IMG/VR virus record: IMGVR_UViG_3300028548_000878
Coordinates: 1-21,537 of that record
Strand: one strand, 5' to 3'
From: a virus
DNA: 21,537 nucleotides
Shown piece after piece: positions 1 through 8,378 of the stretch. The notes below the pieces were generated by a model that saw only the letters and a list, made by a program, of their open reading frames with translations, was not told the DNA's origin and did no database searches. Numbering within the stretch: the stretch's first letter is position 1; every line of letters begins with the position of its first letter. A program made the translations under genes and the position numbers.

Positions 1-155
1 TCGGGGTCCATTTTAGTACCGATACTTATGCCCCCAGGAGGAGGTCCTTTTCTTGGTGGCGGTGGTAAACGTATAGGCATTTGATCAGGTGGTATACGTT
101 CTTCTGCCTTTACTTGTTGTCTTTTCGCTTCTCTAATTTTACTAAGTATACTCAT
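1..155 (-). CDS. Partial gene, proline-rich N-terminus, unknown
   Basis: This gene starts at the ATG at 155-153 and runs off the left edge, so only about 51 residues are visible. The visible part begins MSILSKIREAKRQQVKAEE, a basic and probably helical stretch, followed by a proline-rich segment (IRLPPPPRK, then GPPPGG). The start overlaps the stop of the preceding gene as TAATG, a coupling used throughout this operon, which supports the start choice. It follows a run of large internal virion-type genes, so it may encode another virion or packaging-related product, but I do not recognise the family and the function is unknown. Confidence 0.6.
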   Translation of the reverse strand, partial: MSILSKIREAKRQQVKAEERIPPDQMPIRLPPPPRKGPPPGGISIGTKMDP

Positions 156-2341
156 TAGTTATCTCCGTAACCGTATTGTAATTCTATTAAGGGGTTACCG
201 CCCATGTTCATTTCTAACCCTTCTATGTCTAACTCTTCTATAACTCTTGATTGTACAGGGAAATTAGTGAGCGGTTGTTCTGGATCTGTACCTCCACTTT
301 TATCGTAAGCTCTAGCTATAGCCCTAGCTGTATCGTAAAACTTAGGATCACTTAAAAGTTTTTCTCTCATGATTCTATTGTATAAAATTTCTGGGTTAAG
401 AATCATATTTTCAAAAGTTGCTTTTCTGCTTTTGGAAGTAAGTTTAGTACCCGCAGTAATCACCCTTCCTGGTCTAGTAAAGATACCTAAATAAGCTCTA
501 GCTAAACTATTAGCTAATTCAATCACTTGGTTTTCTGGTAAGCCTTCTTTACCAGCTATGATGTTTATATCTTTAATAAGTTTATTGTAGCTCCTTAAAC
601 CATTAACGAACTCTTCCCCATACACGGCTTTAAGACCGTCTGTATGTTTATTCAAGTAAACTTGTATAGCATTAGGATTAAAGTTACCGTCCACCGCTTT
701 AGTAGAATCGATAAAATCCCTATAAATTAAAGTTTTAAAATCATTCACCTTACTACTAGGCATCATATCTAAAAACGTTTGAGTATTGGTTAGTTTACCT
801 TCTCTCCATACGACATCAAATACGCCTTCGGGGTCAGCTCCTCTAGTAAGCTCGGTTATTTTATTAGCCATGGCTTTTCTATCAGTTGGGTTTACGCCTT
901 TACCAGCTTTAGTACTTACGTCTTCAGGGTCAAAATACCCGCCAATATCTCTACCGAACGTTTGTTTAATTTTAGTGACATCAGGCACAATCAAAATATT
1001 AGGGTCAATACCTACTTCGTCAAATATTTTTTCATACCCTAGGTCAAAACCAGTTTGTTGGTCTATCATCCTTTGTTCAACTTCAGCCCTAGTTGAAACT
1101 GACTCATCAACCTCTTTTTGCATTGCCTGTCTACGTATAGGAGTTGCGTCTTCAGAAAAACCTAAAACTTGAGGAGTTGTTAAATCTTCAACCGCTTCTT
1201 GTTCAGCTTTACTACCACCAGTTTTTATACCTTCTACTTCATCATAAGCTTTTATAAAACTGTCTCTATCTATACCTAAAACACTAGCTGGGTTACGACC
1301 CAAAAATCTAGCGAACATATTGAAAGCAGCACCGCCACCAGCACTAAAAGCAGTAACTAATCCAGCATCTTTCATGGCTACTTGTGCTATTTTATCAGGT
1401 GTGTATGTTTCATCTAAGATACCACGGTCTTTCATACCTCTTAAATTACTTGACCTCCAAAGGTAGTGACTTAAAGCTTCACCTGCTAGGGTAAACGTTA
1501 CGGGTCTAGTAGGGTTTAAAGCACCAAGCACCGTCCCCGTAGCAGCACCAACACCTTGGAAAAATTCACTATCGGTTAATTGTGCTGTTGTAACTAAACC
1601 AGCTGTACCCCCCGTTAAACCACCTTGAACTCTACCTGCTGTATTACCAGCTACAAAACCAGCGACGCCACCAGCTATCTCAAGCATCACAGGTTCCATC
1701 ACCGCACTAACATCTGCCCAATCCACACCAGGAGGTTGTACAAATTGTTTTTCCCCTGATTCAGGATCCTTATAAACTACTCTACCTGTACGTGGTTCAG
1801 TAGCTAATTCTAAAGCATCTAAAGGTACGTTAGGGTAAGCTTCTTTTAATAGAACTTTTATTCCTCTCTCGTAATTATCGGCGGGTAAGTAACTGGCGTC
1901 TTTTTGTACTTGAAACGATGCACCCTCTTTTGGGTTTATTCCTGCAGCTTCCGCTCTTTTAGTTGCGGGGTCAGTAGGGTTAAATAGTTCATCCATATTT
2001 AAACCGAAAGGTTGCTGACCTTCTTTTAACGGTTGGTCACCAGGAAGTGTGCCTCTAAATAAATCTCTTATAGCGTCTTTAGGGTTTAAATTTATAAAGC
2101 GGTCTCTAAACCCGTAAGGTTGCCCCAATACTTTATCAATAATATTAGGGCTAATGTTTAATTTGTCTACTAAATAATTTTTAAAATCACTAGGTACAAA
2201 CTGTCCAGGAGTTTCTTCACCGTAAACTCCAGGTTTTATAGTCATTGGGTCAGGTTGTTGAGCCATGGGCGGTATAGGTTGACTTAAATCAATATTAGCA
2301 TCTATAAGTTCATCAATATCTATTATATCGTTTTGTGCCAT
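155..2341 (-). CDS. Large internal virion / ejection-type protein
   Basis: A 728-residue protein without a recognisable enzymatic domain. Residues about 1-100 are acidic and proline-rich. Residues about 212-275 form a Gly/Ala-rich hydrophobic stretch (for example GGVAGFVAGNTAGRVQGG) that could insert into a membrane, and the remainder is charged and probably helical. Large proteins of this kind, several in a row after the tail hub genes, are typical of podovirus internal core or DNA-ejection proteins, and that is the basis of the call. The start ATG overlaps the stop of the upstream 837-residue gene as TAATG. The exact role is inferred from size, composition and position, not from a recognised motif. 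Confidence 0.55.
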   Translation of the reverse strand: MAQNDIIDIDELIDANIDLSQPIPPMAQQPDPMTIKPGVYGEETPGQFVPSDFKNYLVDKLNISPNIIDKVLGQPYGFRDRFINLNPKDAIRDLFRGTLPGDQPLKEGQQPFGLNMDELFNPTDPATKRAEAAGINPKEGASFQVQKDASYLPADNYERGIKVLLKEAYPNVPLDALELATEPRTGRVVYKDPESGEKQFVQPPGVDWADVSAVMEPVMLEIAGGVAGFVAGNTAGRVQGGLTGGTAGLVTTAQLTDSEFFQGVGAATGTVLGALNPTRPVTFTLAGEALSHYLWRSSNLRGMKDRGILDETYTPDKIAQVAMKDAGLVTAFSAGGGAAFNMFARFLGRNPASVLGIDRDSFIKAYDEVEGIKTGGSKAEQEAVEDLTTPQVLGFSEDATPIRRQAMQKEVDESVSTRAEVEQRMIDQQTGFDLGYEKIFDEVGIDPNILIVPDVTKIKQTFGRDIGGYFDPEDVSTKAGKGVNPTDRKAMANKITELTRGADPEGVFDVVWREGKLTNTQTFLDMMPSSKVNDFKTLIYRDFIDSTKAVDGNFNPNAIQVYLNKHTDGLKAVYGEEFVNGLRSYNKLIKDINIIAGKEGLPENQVIELANSLARAYLGIFTRPGRVITAGTKLTSKSRKATFENMILNPEILYNRIMREKLLSDPKFYDTARAIARAYDKSGGTDPEQPLTNFPVQSRVIEELDIEGLEMNMGGNPLIELQYGYGDN

Positions 2342-4854
2342 TACTGCAGTCCTAGTTTTTTAGCTTGTTGTAAATGTGCTTTGAATATAATCAACTCTTG
2401 AGCGGTTAAATTTGTTTCTAGTTGTGTAAAGTAAGCGTCTTGTTTTTCCAGATTATTAGCAAAACTCGAGTATTTATTAACCATATCACGGAAAGTACCT
2501 TCAATTTCAGTTTTAGTGTCTGTAGTAAAAGGTGTGGTTATACCGTATTTTAGGGCAAATTGAGAATCAGGAGATATATTAATATTCAAGTTTTTAACTT
2601 GTTCATTTCCAGGGTCTATACTATCGTCAGCGACAAAGGTTATTGCGCCTGGTGGTTTAGGGTCACTTATGGAAGTACTTAATTTTTCTTTACGATCGAG
2701 TAATTTTTTCATGTACTTATCTCTTGTGTCTTTTAGAGCTTGTACTTTCTCTATGTCTAATGTATTGTCAGCTTTTTTTATATCCATTAAATCAATATCT
2801 TCTGTGCTTCTATCCAGTTCTAGGATATTCCTATTAATTAAGTTACCTCTAAAGTCATTAGTAATAGCTTGGAATTGTTTTAAAGTAGTTGCGTTAGCAC
2901 CTTGAATTCTCATAAATTGTTTAGTTTCAAAATCCGATATAGCTCTAAGGTCTAAACCTTTTTCAGTTGAATAAGCACCCGCACCTAACATAGCTAAATC
3001 AAATAATGCAGCGTCTTTTCTAGCTCCTGTCACACCGTTAGCTTCTAAAAATCCAGCGATAGGGCTATTTCTAAACGTTTCAAATTCTTTAGAAGTTATA
3101 AGATCAATTTTGTATTTATCATAACTTACTTTATTATCACCTTGATAAAAAGAGCTTCCTCCTTGATCGGGTGCTGCTTGAAACAGAGAACCAAAACCTT
3201 TAACAGAAATAACAAACTTATCAGCTAATTCCGTTGCTCTACCCGCTAGGTTATCAAATGCTAAATCTGCTTGGTCTGGGAATCTACTTACGTAATCATT
3301 AATAACACCGTCTAAGTTATCAGCTGAAACAAAATAATTGTCAATTGCTCTGTCTATACCTTTTATTTTATTTCTAACTTTATCAAACTGTTTTATACCT
3401 TGTCTTTCTATAGCTTTACTACCGTTAGGGCTGTTACCGAATTCAATAACTGAACCATCAGTGTTAGTCACACTACCGCTAAAGCTACTGATTTTTTCGT
3501 ATTTAGCTCCGTTACGTGCTAACTCCATAGGACTTACAAAATCAGTTGCATTTGTAAGTTTATTTAACACATAAGTTGGTACACCGCTAGTAGGTAATAT
3601 AGTACCTATATGACCTTCTGGTAAGTTATCAAACTCATCCGTAGTTAACCACTTCTCTATTTTAGAATCGTTACCTTCATCTATTGAGTATAGTTGCATG
3701 TTTGTACGTTTGTCATGCCCAGCACGTATTTGCCCCGCATACTTAGGGTTACTTTGATAAAAAGCTAATTGATCTTGGTCCATGAACACATTCATTGTGC
3801 TACCTGAGTCAGCATTAACAGTATAAGGTTTTAAATCTTGTTTTTCTGTTGGTCTTACACTGTTCGGGAATGTTTTAATAATTGCTTTATACTGGGTATC
3901 AGTTAAAGGTCTAGTCTGTTTATCAGCAAAGCCGTTACTACCAGCTATATCATACATTTTTATAGTAGATTCATCTGTGTACGCTTGTTTTCTGATAGCT
4001 GTATTCATAGCCATTCTATCTTTAACATCAGTAAGAGCCATATTAGTTACTAGGCTATTAATATTTCCTTGTCTCTGCATATCTAAAGTGGCTTTAGATT
4101 TTTTGTACCGTGACTCTTCTTTTTTACTGGACATTTTACCAGATATAAATGCTTTACCTAGAGCTGCACCCCAGTCCTCACCTCTTTCTCCAGAGTTAAT
4201 AAGGGAAAGCCCTGCTGCTAGATACGGCATCACCTTGTCGGGTTGTTCTATTAAACTTTCGTAATCTAGTTCTCCGACCATGTTTGCTGCTGCTCTTTTA
4301 TAAACTTCCATTTTTTCTGGGTCAGTCATATCTTCTAACATACTAGAACTCTCTAAATAAGAAGAGAATGAACCTTGATTACCTTTACTACCAGCGAGAC
4401 TTCCTGCTTCTAGCATTTCACCTACGGTTAAGTCTTCGTCTTCACCTTTATTAACACCTAAACTTACATCTAAAAATTCTTTTATATCAGCACCTTCACC
4501 TTCACCACTAGTCATACCGTCAATTATCATCTGAGTAGTTTCATCGTTAGAAGAGTTACTCATAATACCTTGAGTTATCGAAGGGTCAATTGGGTTAGGC
4601 ATAACGTTTGGTTGTTGTCCCATCACGGAATCTTTCATGAAGATATTTTCTACGCTTTGTCTATCAAGACCAGTAGCTTGCACAACATCTTCCATGGTCG
4701 CTCCACGGCTAAGCATTTCCCTAGCGGAGTTTTCTATTTGACTACGTTGAAAACTATCCTGCATTAAAACTGGGTCAATATCAGTAGGTTCCATACCGTA
4801 ACCTTCCATCCCTGAATATCTATCAACAAACTGACTTAAATAATTACTAGCCAT
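2341..4854 (-). CDS. Large internal virion-type protein
   Basis: An 837-residue, mostly hydrophilic protein with no signal peptide. Its N-terminus contains a small helical segment reading ATMEDVVQATGLDRQSVE, which looks like a helix-turn-helix or UBA-like fold, but I would not call DNA binding from it. Long charged stretches in the C-terminal third (about residues 640-740 and 790-830) look helical or coiled-coil. It sits between two other large structural-type genes and is joined to both by TAATG junctions, so its expression is probably tied to theirs. An internal core or ejection protein is the likeliest role; no conserved catalytic motif was seen. Confidence 0.5.
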   Translation of the reverse strand: MASNYLSQFVDRYSGMEGYGMEPTDIDPVLMQDSFQRSQIENSAREMLSRGATMEDVVQATGLDRQSVENIFMKDSVMGQQPNVMPNPIDPSITQGIMSNSSNDETTQMIIDGMTSGEGEGADIKEFLDVSLGVNKGEDEDLTVGEMLEAGSLAGSKGNQGSFSSYLESSSMLEDMTDPEKMEVYKRAAANMVGELDYESLIEQPDKVMPYLAAGLSLINSGERGEDWGAALGKAFISGKMSSKKEESRYKKSKATLDMQRQGNINSLVTNMALTDVKDRMAMNTAIRKQAYTDESTIKMYDIAGSNGFADKQTRPLTDTQYKAIIKTFPNSVRPTEKQDLKPYTVNADSGSTMNVFMDQDQLAFYQSNPKYAGQIRAGHDKRTNMQLYSIDEGNDSKIEKWLTTDEFDNLPEGHIGTILPTSGVPTYVLNKLTNATDFVSPMELARNGAKYEKISSFSGSVTNTDGSVIEFGNSPNGSKAIERQGIKQFDKVRNKIKGIDRAIDNYFVSADNLDGVINDYVSRFPDQADLAFDNLAGRATELADKFVISVKGFGSLFQAAPDQGGSSFYQGDNKVSYDKYKIDLITSKEFETFRNSPIAGFLEANGVTGARKDAALFDLAMLGAGAYSTEKGLDLRAISDFETKQFMRIQGANATTLKQFQAITNDFRGNLINRNILELDRSTEDIDLMDIKKADNTLDIEKVQALKDTRDKYMKKLLDRKEKLSTSISDPKPPGAITFVADDSIDPGNEQVKNLNINISPDSQFALKYGITTPFTTDTKTEIEGTFRDMVNKYSSFANNLEKQDAYFTQLETNLTAQELIIFKAHLQQAKKLGLQ

Positions 4855-6533
4855 TATTTAAGTGCTCCGTATGCTGCTACTGCAGTTCCTAAACCTTGCA
4901 TTACACTATTACTACCACCGCTACTAGAACCTGAAGCTAGAGTAGTACCTCCTAAAGTAGGGGCTAGTCCTGCTGCAGTTCCTGCTGCTTGACTAATTAT
5001 TTGTCCTGGTAAGTTATACTGACCAACAAAGTTTTGGTACGCTAAGTCTAGTCCTGCTTGATTCTGACCACGTTGCATTCCGCCTACGCCCATCATATTA
5101 TTTACGTCTCCTTGACGTAAAGCTGATAAACCTTGACCTAATCCAGCCATTTGACCACCGACGTTAGAACCAAACTGACCAGCTTGTAACCCGCTTTGTG
5201 CTAAGTTCTGACCAGTACCGCCTAATACGTTACTTAGTCCTGTTCCTAAACTACCTAGTCCTCCAGCTGCAGTACCCATAGTACCTGCTAGGTTTTGTCC
5301 CATACCCGCTATTTGTGCACCCATACCCGCTTGACCACTTCCTAAGTTAGCCATAGCATTAGCTTGATTAAGCTGTGCACCTTGTTGACCTAGTCCTAAA
5401 GTACCCATAGCTTGACCACGTTGAATGCCTTGTGCACCTTCGCCTAAACCTAATTGACCTAGAGATTGCCCTGCCTGTAAGTTTTGAGCATTTTGGTTCA
5501 AACCTAATTGACCCATTTGACTACCGATACCTGCTTGTTGCCCTGCTAAGTTACCTAGTAAACCTGCTTGTTGTGCTTGTCTGTTTTGTTGTGATTCAAA
5601 TGCTTGTTGTGCTCTACCAGCTGAAGACTCATAACCTTGACTACGTAAACCCGCAGCAGTTTTTAATTGAGCTTCTCTTAATGATTCTTCTCTTTCTTGA
5701 GCACCTAATCTGGCTCTACTACCGCCAAAAGCACCAGAGCCTATAGCTTGAGCTCTACCTGCGACGTCTGCTTTAGCACCTTGATCTTCTAAATCTTGTA
5801 AAGCTCTACTTACTACTTGATCTTCATACGGGTTAGAAAAACTAGAGATACCTCTAGGGTCAAAACCTTGAGTTGAACCTGCCCCAGTTTGAGCACTAGC
5901 TCCTATATTACCTAAAGCTCCACTGATAGCGTTCTGTGCTTGACCGACGTTTGCCTGACTACCTAATAAATTACGTGCTTGACCTAAGTCCGGTCTTGAA
6001 CCAGATACTTGGTTCATAGCCCCGCTTAAATCTATACCAGCGTTACCGATCATGTTACCAGCTTGACCTAATGTCTGCTGACCAGCACGTACACCGCCTA
6101 AACCTTCAAACGTTGCGTCTTGTGCTATACCTGGAACTTGTCTTAATAAACCTTGAGCTTCATTTATACCCGCAGCACCCTGTTGAGCACCTTGACGCAT
6201 AAAGTCCATACCTTCTTGAGCACTACTTCTAGCGTCACCGTAACCTTGTTGAGCCATTTGGCTACCTTGGTCAAAATACGGTTGATAAGAACCTACGTTT
6301 TCACCCGCTAGTTGCATAGCTTGTTGTTCAGCTGGGGTAAAGTCTGCTATCCTTTGACCTTGGTAAGAATAAGGAGTTGCCCCTTCTACGCCTAAACCTT
6401 GAATCTTATTGACTAAGTCTTGATTCAATAAAGGCATTATGCCAGGGACGTTCGCTCCTGGAACACCCGCCATAAAATCTCTATAATACTGTGCTGGTAA
6501 TTGCTCGGTACGTCCTGTTGTTTGTTCTGCCAT
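4854..6533 (-). CDS. Gln/Gly/Ala-rich repeat virion protein
   Basis: A 559-residue protein very rich in Gln, Gly and Ala. Residues 325-432 fall into about six consecutive 18-residue units, for example LGLNQNAQNLQAGQSLGQ followed by LGLGEGAQGIQRGQAMGT. Eighteen residues equal five alpha-helical turns, so the units could stack as amphipathic helices. A charged segment near residues 265-300 (GSRARLGAQEREESLREAQ) separates an N-terminal Gln-rich half from the repeat half. In phages such composition is usual for internal virion or ejection proteins, which must unfold and insert into the envelope. The gene is coupled by TAATG at both ends. The virion assignment is inferred from composition and neighbours. 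Confidence 0.55.
   Translation of the reverse strand: MAEQTTGRTEQLPAQYYRDFMAGVPGANVPGIMPLLNQDLVNKIQGLGVEGATPYSYQGQRIADFTPAEQQAMQLAGENVGSYQPYFDQGSQMAQQGYGDARSSAQEGMDFMRQGAQQGAAGINEAQGLLRQVPGIAQDATFEGLGGVRAGQQTLGQAGNMIGNAGIDLSGAMNQVSGSRPDLGQARNLLGSQANVGQAQNAISGALGNIGASAQTGAGSTQGFDPRGISSFSNPYEDQVVSRALQDLEDQGAKADVAGRAQAIGSGAFGGSRARLGAQEREESLREAQLKTAAGLRSQGYESSAGRAQQAFESQQNRQAQQAGLLGNLAGQQAGIGSQMGQLGLNQNAQNLQAGQSLGQLGLGEGAQGIQRGQAMGTLGLGQQGAQLNQANAMANLGSGQAGMGAQIAGMGQNLAGTMGTAAGGLGSLGTGLSNVLGGTGQNLAQSGLQAGQFGSNVGGQMAGLGQGLSALRQGDVNNMMGVGGMQRGQNQAGLDLAYQNFVGQYNLPGQIISQAAGTAAGLAPTLGGTTLASGSSSGGSNSVMQGLGTAVAAYGALK
5238..5561 (-). repeat. Six 18-residue Gln/Gly/Leu repeats in a virion protein
   Basis: Within the 559-residue protein, residues 325-432 divide into 18-residue (54-bp) units beginning LG or LA, for example LGLNQNAQNLQAGQSLGQ, LGLGEGAQGIQRGQAMGT and LGLGQQGAQLNQANAMAN. 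The first and last units are degenerate. Confidence 0.65.
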
Positions 6534-7960
6534 TATGCCCTGCCTATGCCCATTGTTTGAGCTTTGTTTTCATTCATTCCCATCATTGCATACAATTGAG
6601 CTATGCCTTTATCATGGTCGCCATCGCCTATACCGGCTACTGCTTGTTTTGTCATAACGAATTCACCGTCAGCAAGTAATGCTGGTACAGTATCTTCATC
6701 CCCCGAACCTTCTGGGTCATCAATGTCCCCGCCATGTTCTCTTAAATCTAAATCTTGTGTTGGCATTTGACCACCGTCAGCTAATCTTGCTACATCGTTG
6801 GATTGAATATTGAAATTGTTTCTATCCATTCCTTGATCTGTGGTGTTTATTTGTTTTAACTGACCTATCCCGTTACTTTGCCCTGGACCACCGTACATGT
6901 TTTGAAAACCACCTTGCATGCCTCCACCGTTATTATCTGGGAACTTACTTTCAATAGTTTGAGCAAACTCCTGTAGAGTAGAATCAACCTCATCGGTATT
7001 TAATCTATCTTTTATAAAATCACCTACGGGTCTTAATGCACTCATAACGTCTCCTTGTGCCCCTCTCCTTTGTTGAAATGGTTGACTAAGTGAAGGAAAT
7101 GGTTTAAGCATTTGCACCGGTGGTGGTTGTGACATATCATTCATAATAGGTTGTAGTTGTTGTATATCTGTACCCATTTGTATAGCAGGTGACATGCCTA
7201 AAGCTCCACCCCTATTCATACCTACTCTAGCGAACTCAGGGAACTCTAATTCGTATTCATCTTGTTGTTTTAATAGTTCCGCTATACTAGAATTGACAGG
7301 GTCATAGTCATAAGATTGTTCTAAACTAGGCATACTACCGGTTATCCCCGTACCTGAACCTTTAGTACCGTAAACGTCACTTAATTGAGCAGGGGTTAAA
7401 CCTCGAGTAAGATACCCACTTTGATCTATTGGTCCGGGCATTGCCGCTGCTTCATCATCACCAAAACCACCAGTAAGACTACTAACTCCACTAGCTCCTA
7501 TAAGCCCAGCTCCTGCTTTTTGTAAAATATTCAGCCCTTCATAACCTTCACCTATAGTGGCTAAAGTTCCCGGAGCACCTGCAACACCACCAGCACCAGG
7601 AACATTTGCACCTAGAGCTGCAGCTGTATTAGCACCTACGCCTTCAAAAAATCCAGTTATACCAGTACCACTAACCCCAGCATTTGCGGAATTATAAAAT
7701 TTTGCTGTACCTGATGCTGTACCGTCAAAGCCAAAACCAGCACCTTTCATCATACTACCAGCAGCATATATTTGTGCACCAGCCATTGCTGCTTCACCGA
7801 GGTCTTCACCTTCAGCTAGTCCACCTATACCTCTACCTATACTTGCACCTAAAACTGGACCGACTCCAGGAATAAATAAGCCTGCAATAGTTGCGATCTC
7901 TTTTGTGTTCTTCTTTACGAACCTCTTAAGACTTTTAGCTACACTTTTTAAACCGCCCAT
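6533..7960 (-). CDS. Virion protein with Gly-rich membrane-like N-terminus
   Basis: A 475-residue protein. The N-terminus is basic (KSVAKSLKRFVKKNTKE) and leads into a hydrophobic Gly-rich segment (about residues 23-80, including IPGVGPVLGASIGRGIGG), a pattern seen in phage structural and ejection proteins that touch membranes. The middle is low-complexity. The C-terminus has an acidic Asp/Gly-rich linker followed by a segment including LLADGEFVMTKQAVAGIGDG (about residues 427-446), which I recognise as recurring near the end of marine phage structural proteins without a known function. The gene starts after a 46-bp gap, the largest in the window, and ends in a TAATG junction. Virion protein is the best call; the precise role is unknown. 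Confidence 0.55.
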   Translation of the reverse strand: MGGLKSVAKSLKRFVKKNTKEIATIAGLFIPGVGPVLGASIGRGIGGLAEGEDLGEAAMAGAQIYAAGSMMKGAGFGFDGTASGTAKFYNSANAGVSGTGITGFFEGVGANTAAALGANVPGAGGVAGAPGTLATIGEGYEGLNILQKAGAGLIGASGVSSLTGGFGDDEAAAMPGPIDQSGYLTRGLTPAQLSDVYGTKGSGTGITGSMPSLEQSYDYDPVNSSIAELLKQQDEYELEFPEFARVGMNRGGALGMSPAIQMGTDIQQLQPIMNDMSQPPPVQMLKPFPSLSQPFQQRRGAQGDVMSALRPVGDFIKDRLNTDEVDSTLQEFAQTIESKFPDNNGGGMQGGFQNMYGGPGQSNGIGQLKQINTTDQGMDRNNFNIQSNDVARLADGGQMPTQDLDLREHGGDIDDPEGSGDEDTVPALLADGEFVMTKQAVAGIGDGDHDKGIAQLYAMMGMNENKAQTMGIGRA

Positions 7961-8003
7961 ATTATCTACTTATTGAACATCTATTTATTATATATACAAC
8001 TTT

Positions 8004-8019
8004 CTACTATGTATAGTAG
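8004..8019. repeat. Near-perfect palindrome at a gene end
   Basis: The sequence CTACTAT, gt, ATAGTAG forms 7-bp perfect inverted arms around a 2-base centre. It covers the stop codon of the small gene ending at 8007 and lies beside the AT-rich 46-bp gap before the 475-residue gene. No T-run follows on either strand, so it does not look like an intrinsic terminator. It could be a small operator, a processing hairpin, or chance in AT-rich DNA. Confidence 0.3.
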
Positions 8020-8378
8020 GCTTCTACACCATAACCAGAATTATTACTTCCTATGTTTATAGAAACGTCACCATTAGTAGTAACCGTTACACTACCTAAA
8101 CTGGCTGTAGCCTCGTAACCAAGGTCAATTAACCGTTCACCAATGTCTAACCAGTAGTGACCAGTCCAAACCTGTAATACACCAATAGTAGTGTTCCAAA
8201 TAACACTACCAATATTAAACCTAAGAGTATCTCTTTCTACTTGATTAATCTGTCTTGTGTTATCAGGGTCAAACGTACCTAAGTTGAGCTCTAAAACCCT
8301 GATTAATCTATTGTAAGTTTCAGATTTTACTGACTCCTCCATAGACTGGGGTAGTCTAGTAGCTAAGAGCCTACTCAT
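8007..8378 (-). CDS. Small virion-associated protein, unknown
   Basis: A 123-residue protein with no signal peptide or membrane segment. The first half is helical and charged (for example MEESVKSETYNRLIRVLELN) and the second half is Ser/Thr/Gly-rich with beta-strand character (SVTVTTNGDVSINIG). Its start overlaps the stop of the 621-residue tail protein gene as ATGA, so the two are translationally coupled and probably made in related amounts. The position directly after the tail hub gene suggests a tail or head-tail accessory protein, but I do not recognise the family. Confidence 0.5.
   Translation of the reverse strand: MSRLLATRLPQSMEESVKSETYNRLIRVLELNLGTFDPDNTRQINQVERDTLRFNIGSVIWNTTIGVLQVWTGHYWLDIGERLIDLGYEATASLGSVTVTTNGDVSINIGSNNSGYGVEAYYT

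Noticed and set aside
786-1172. Plus-strand frames opposite the large virion genes, of which this is one of the longest
   Set aside because: They lie fully inside long minus-strand genes, have Ser/Leu/Ile-rich compositions typical of antisense translations, and no domain or operon context.
8004-8019. Intrinsic terminator
   Set aside because: The hairpin is short and AT-rich, and no run of T follows on either strand.
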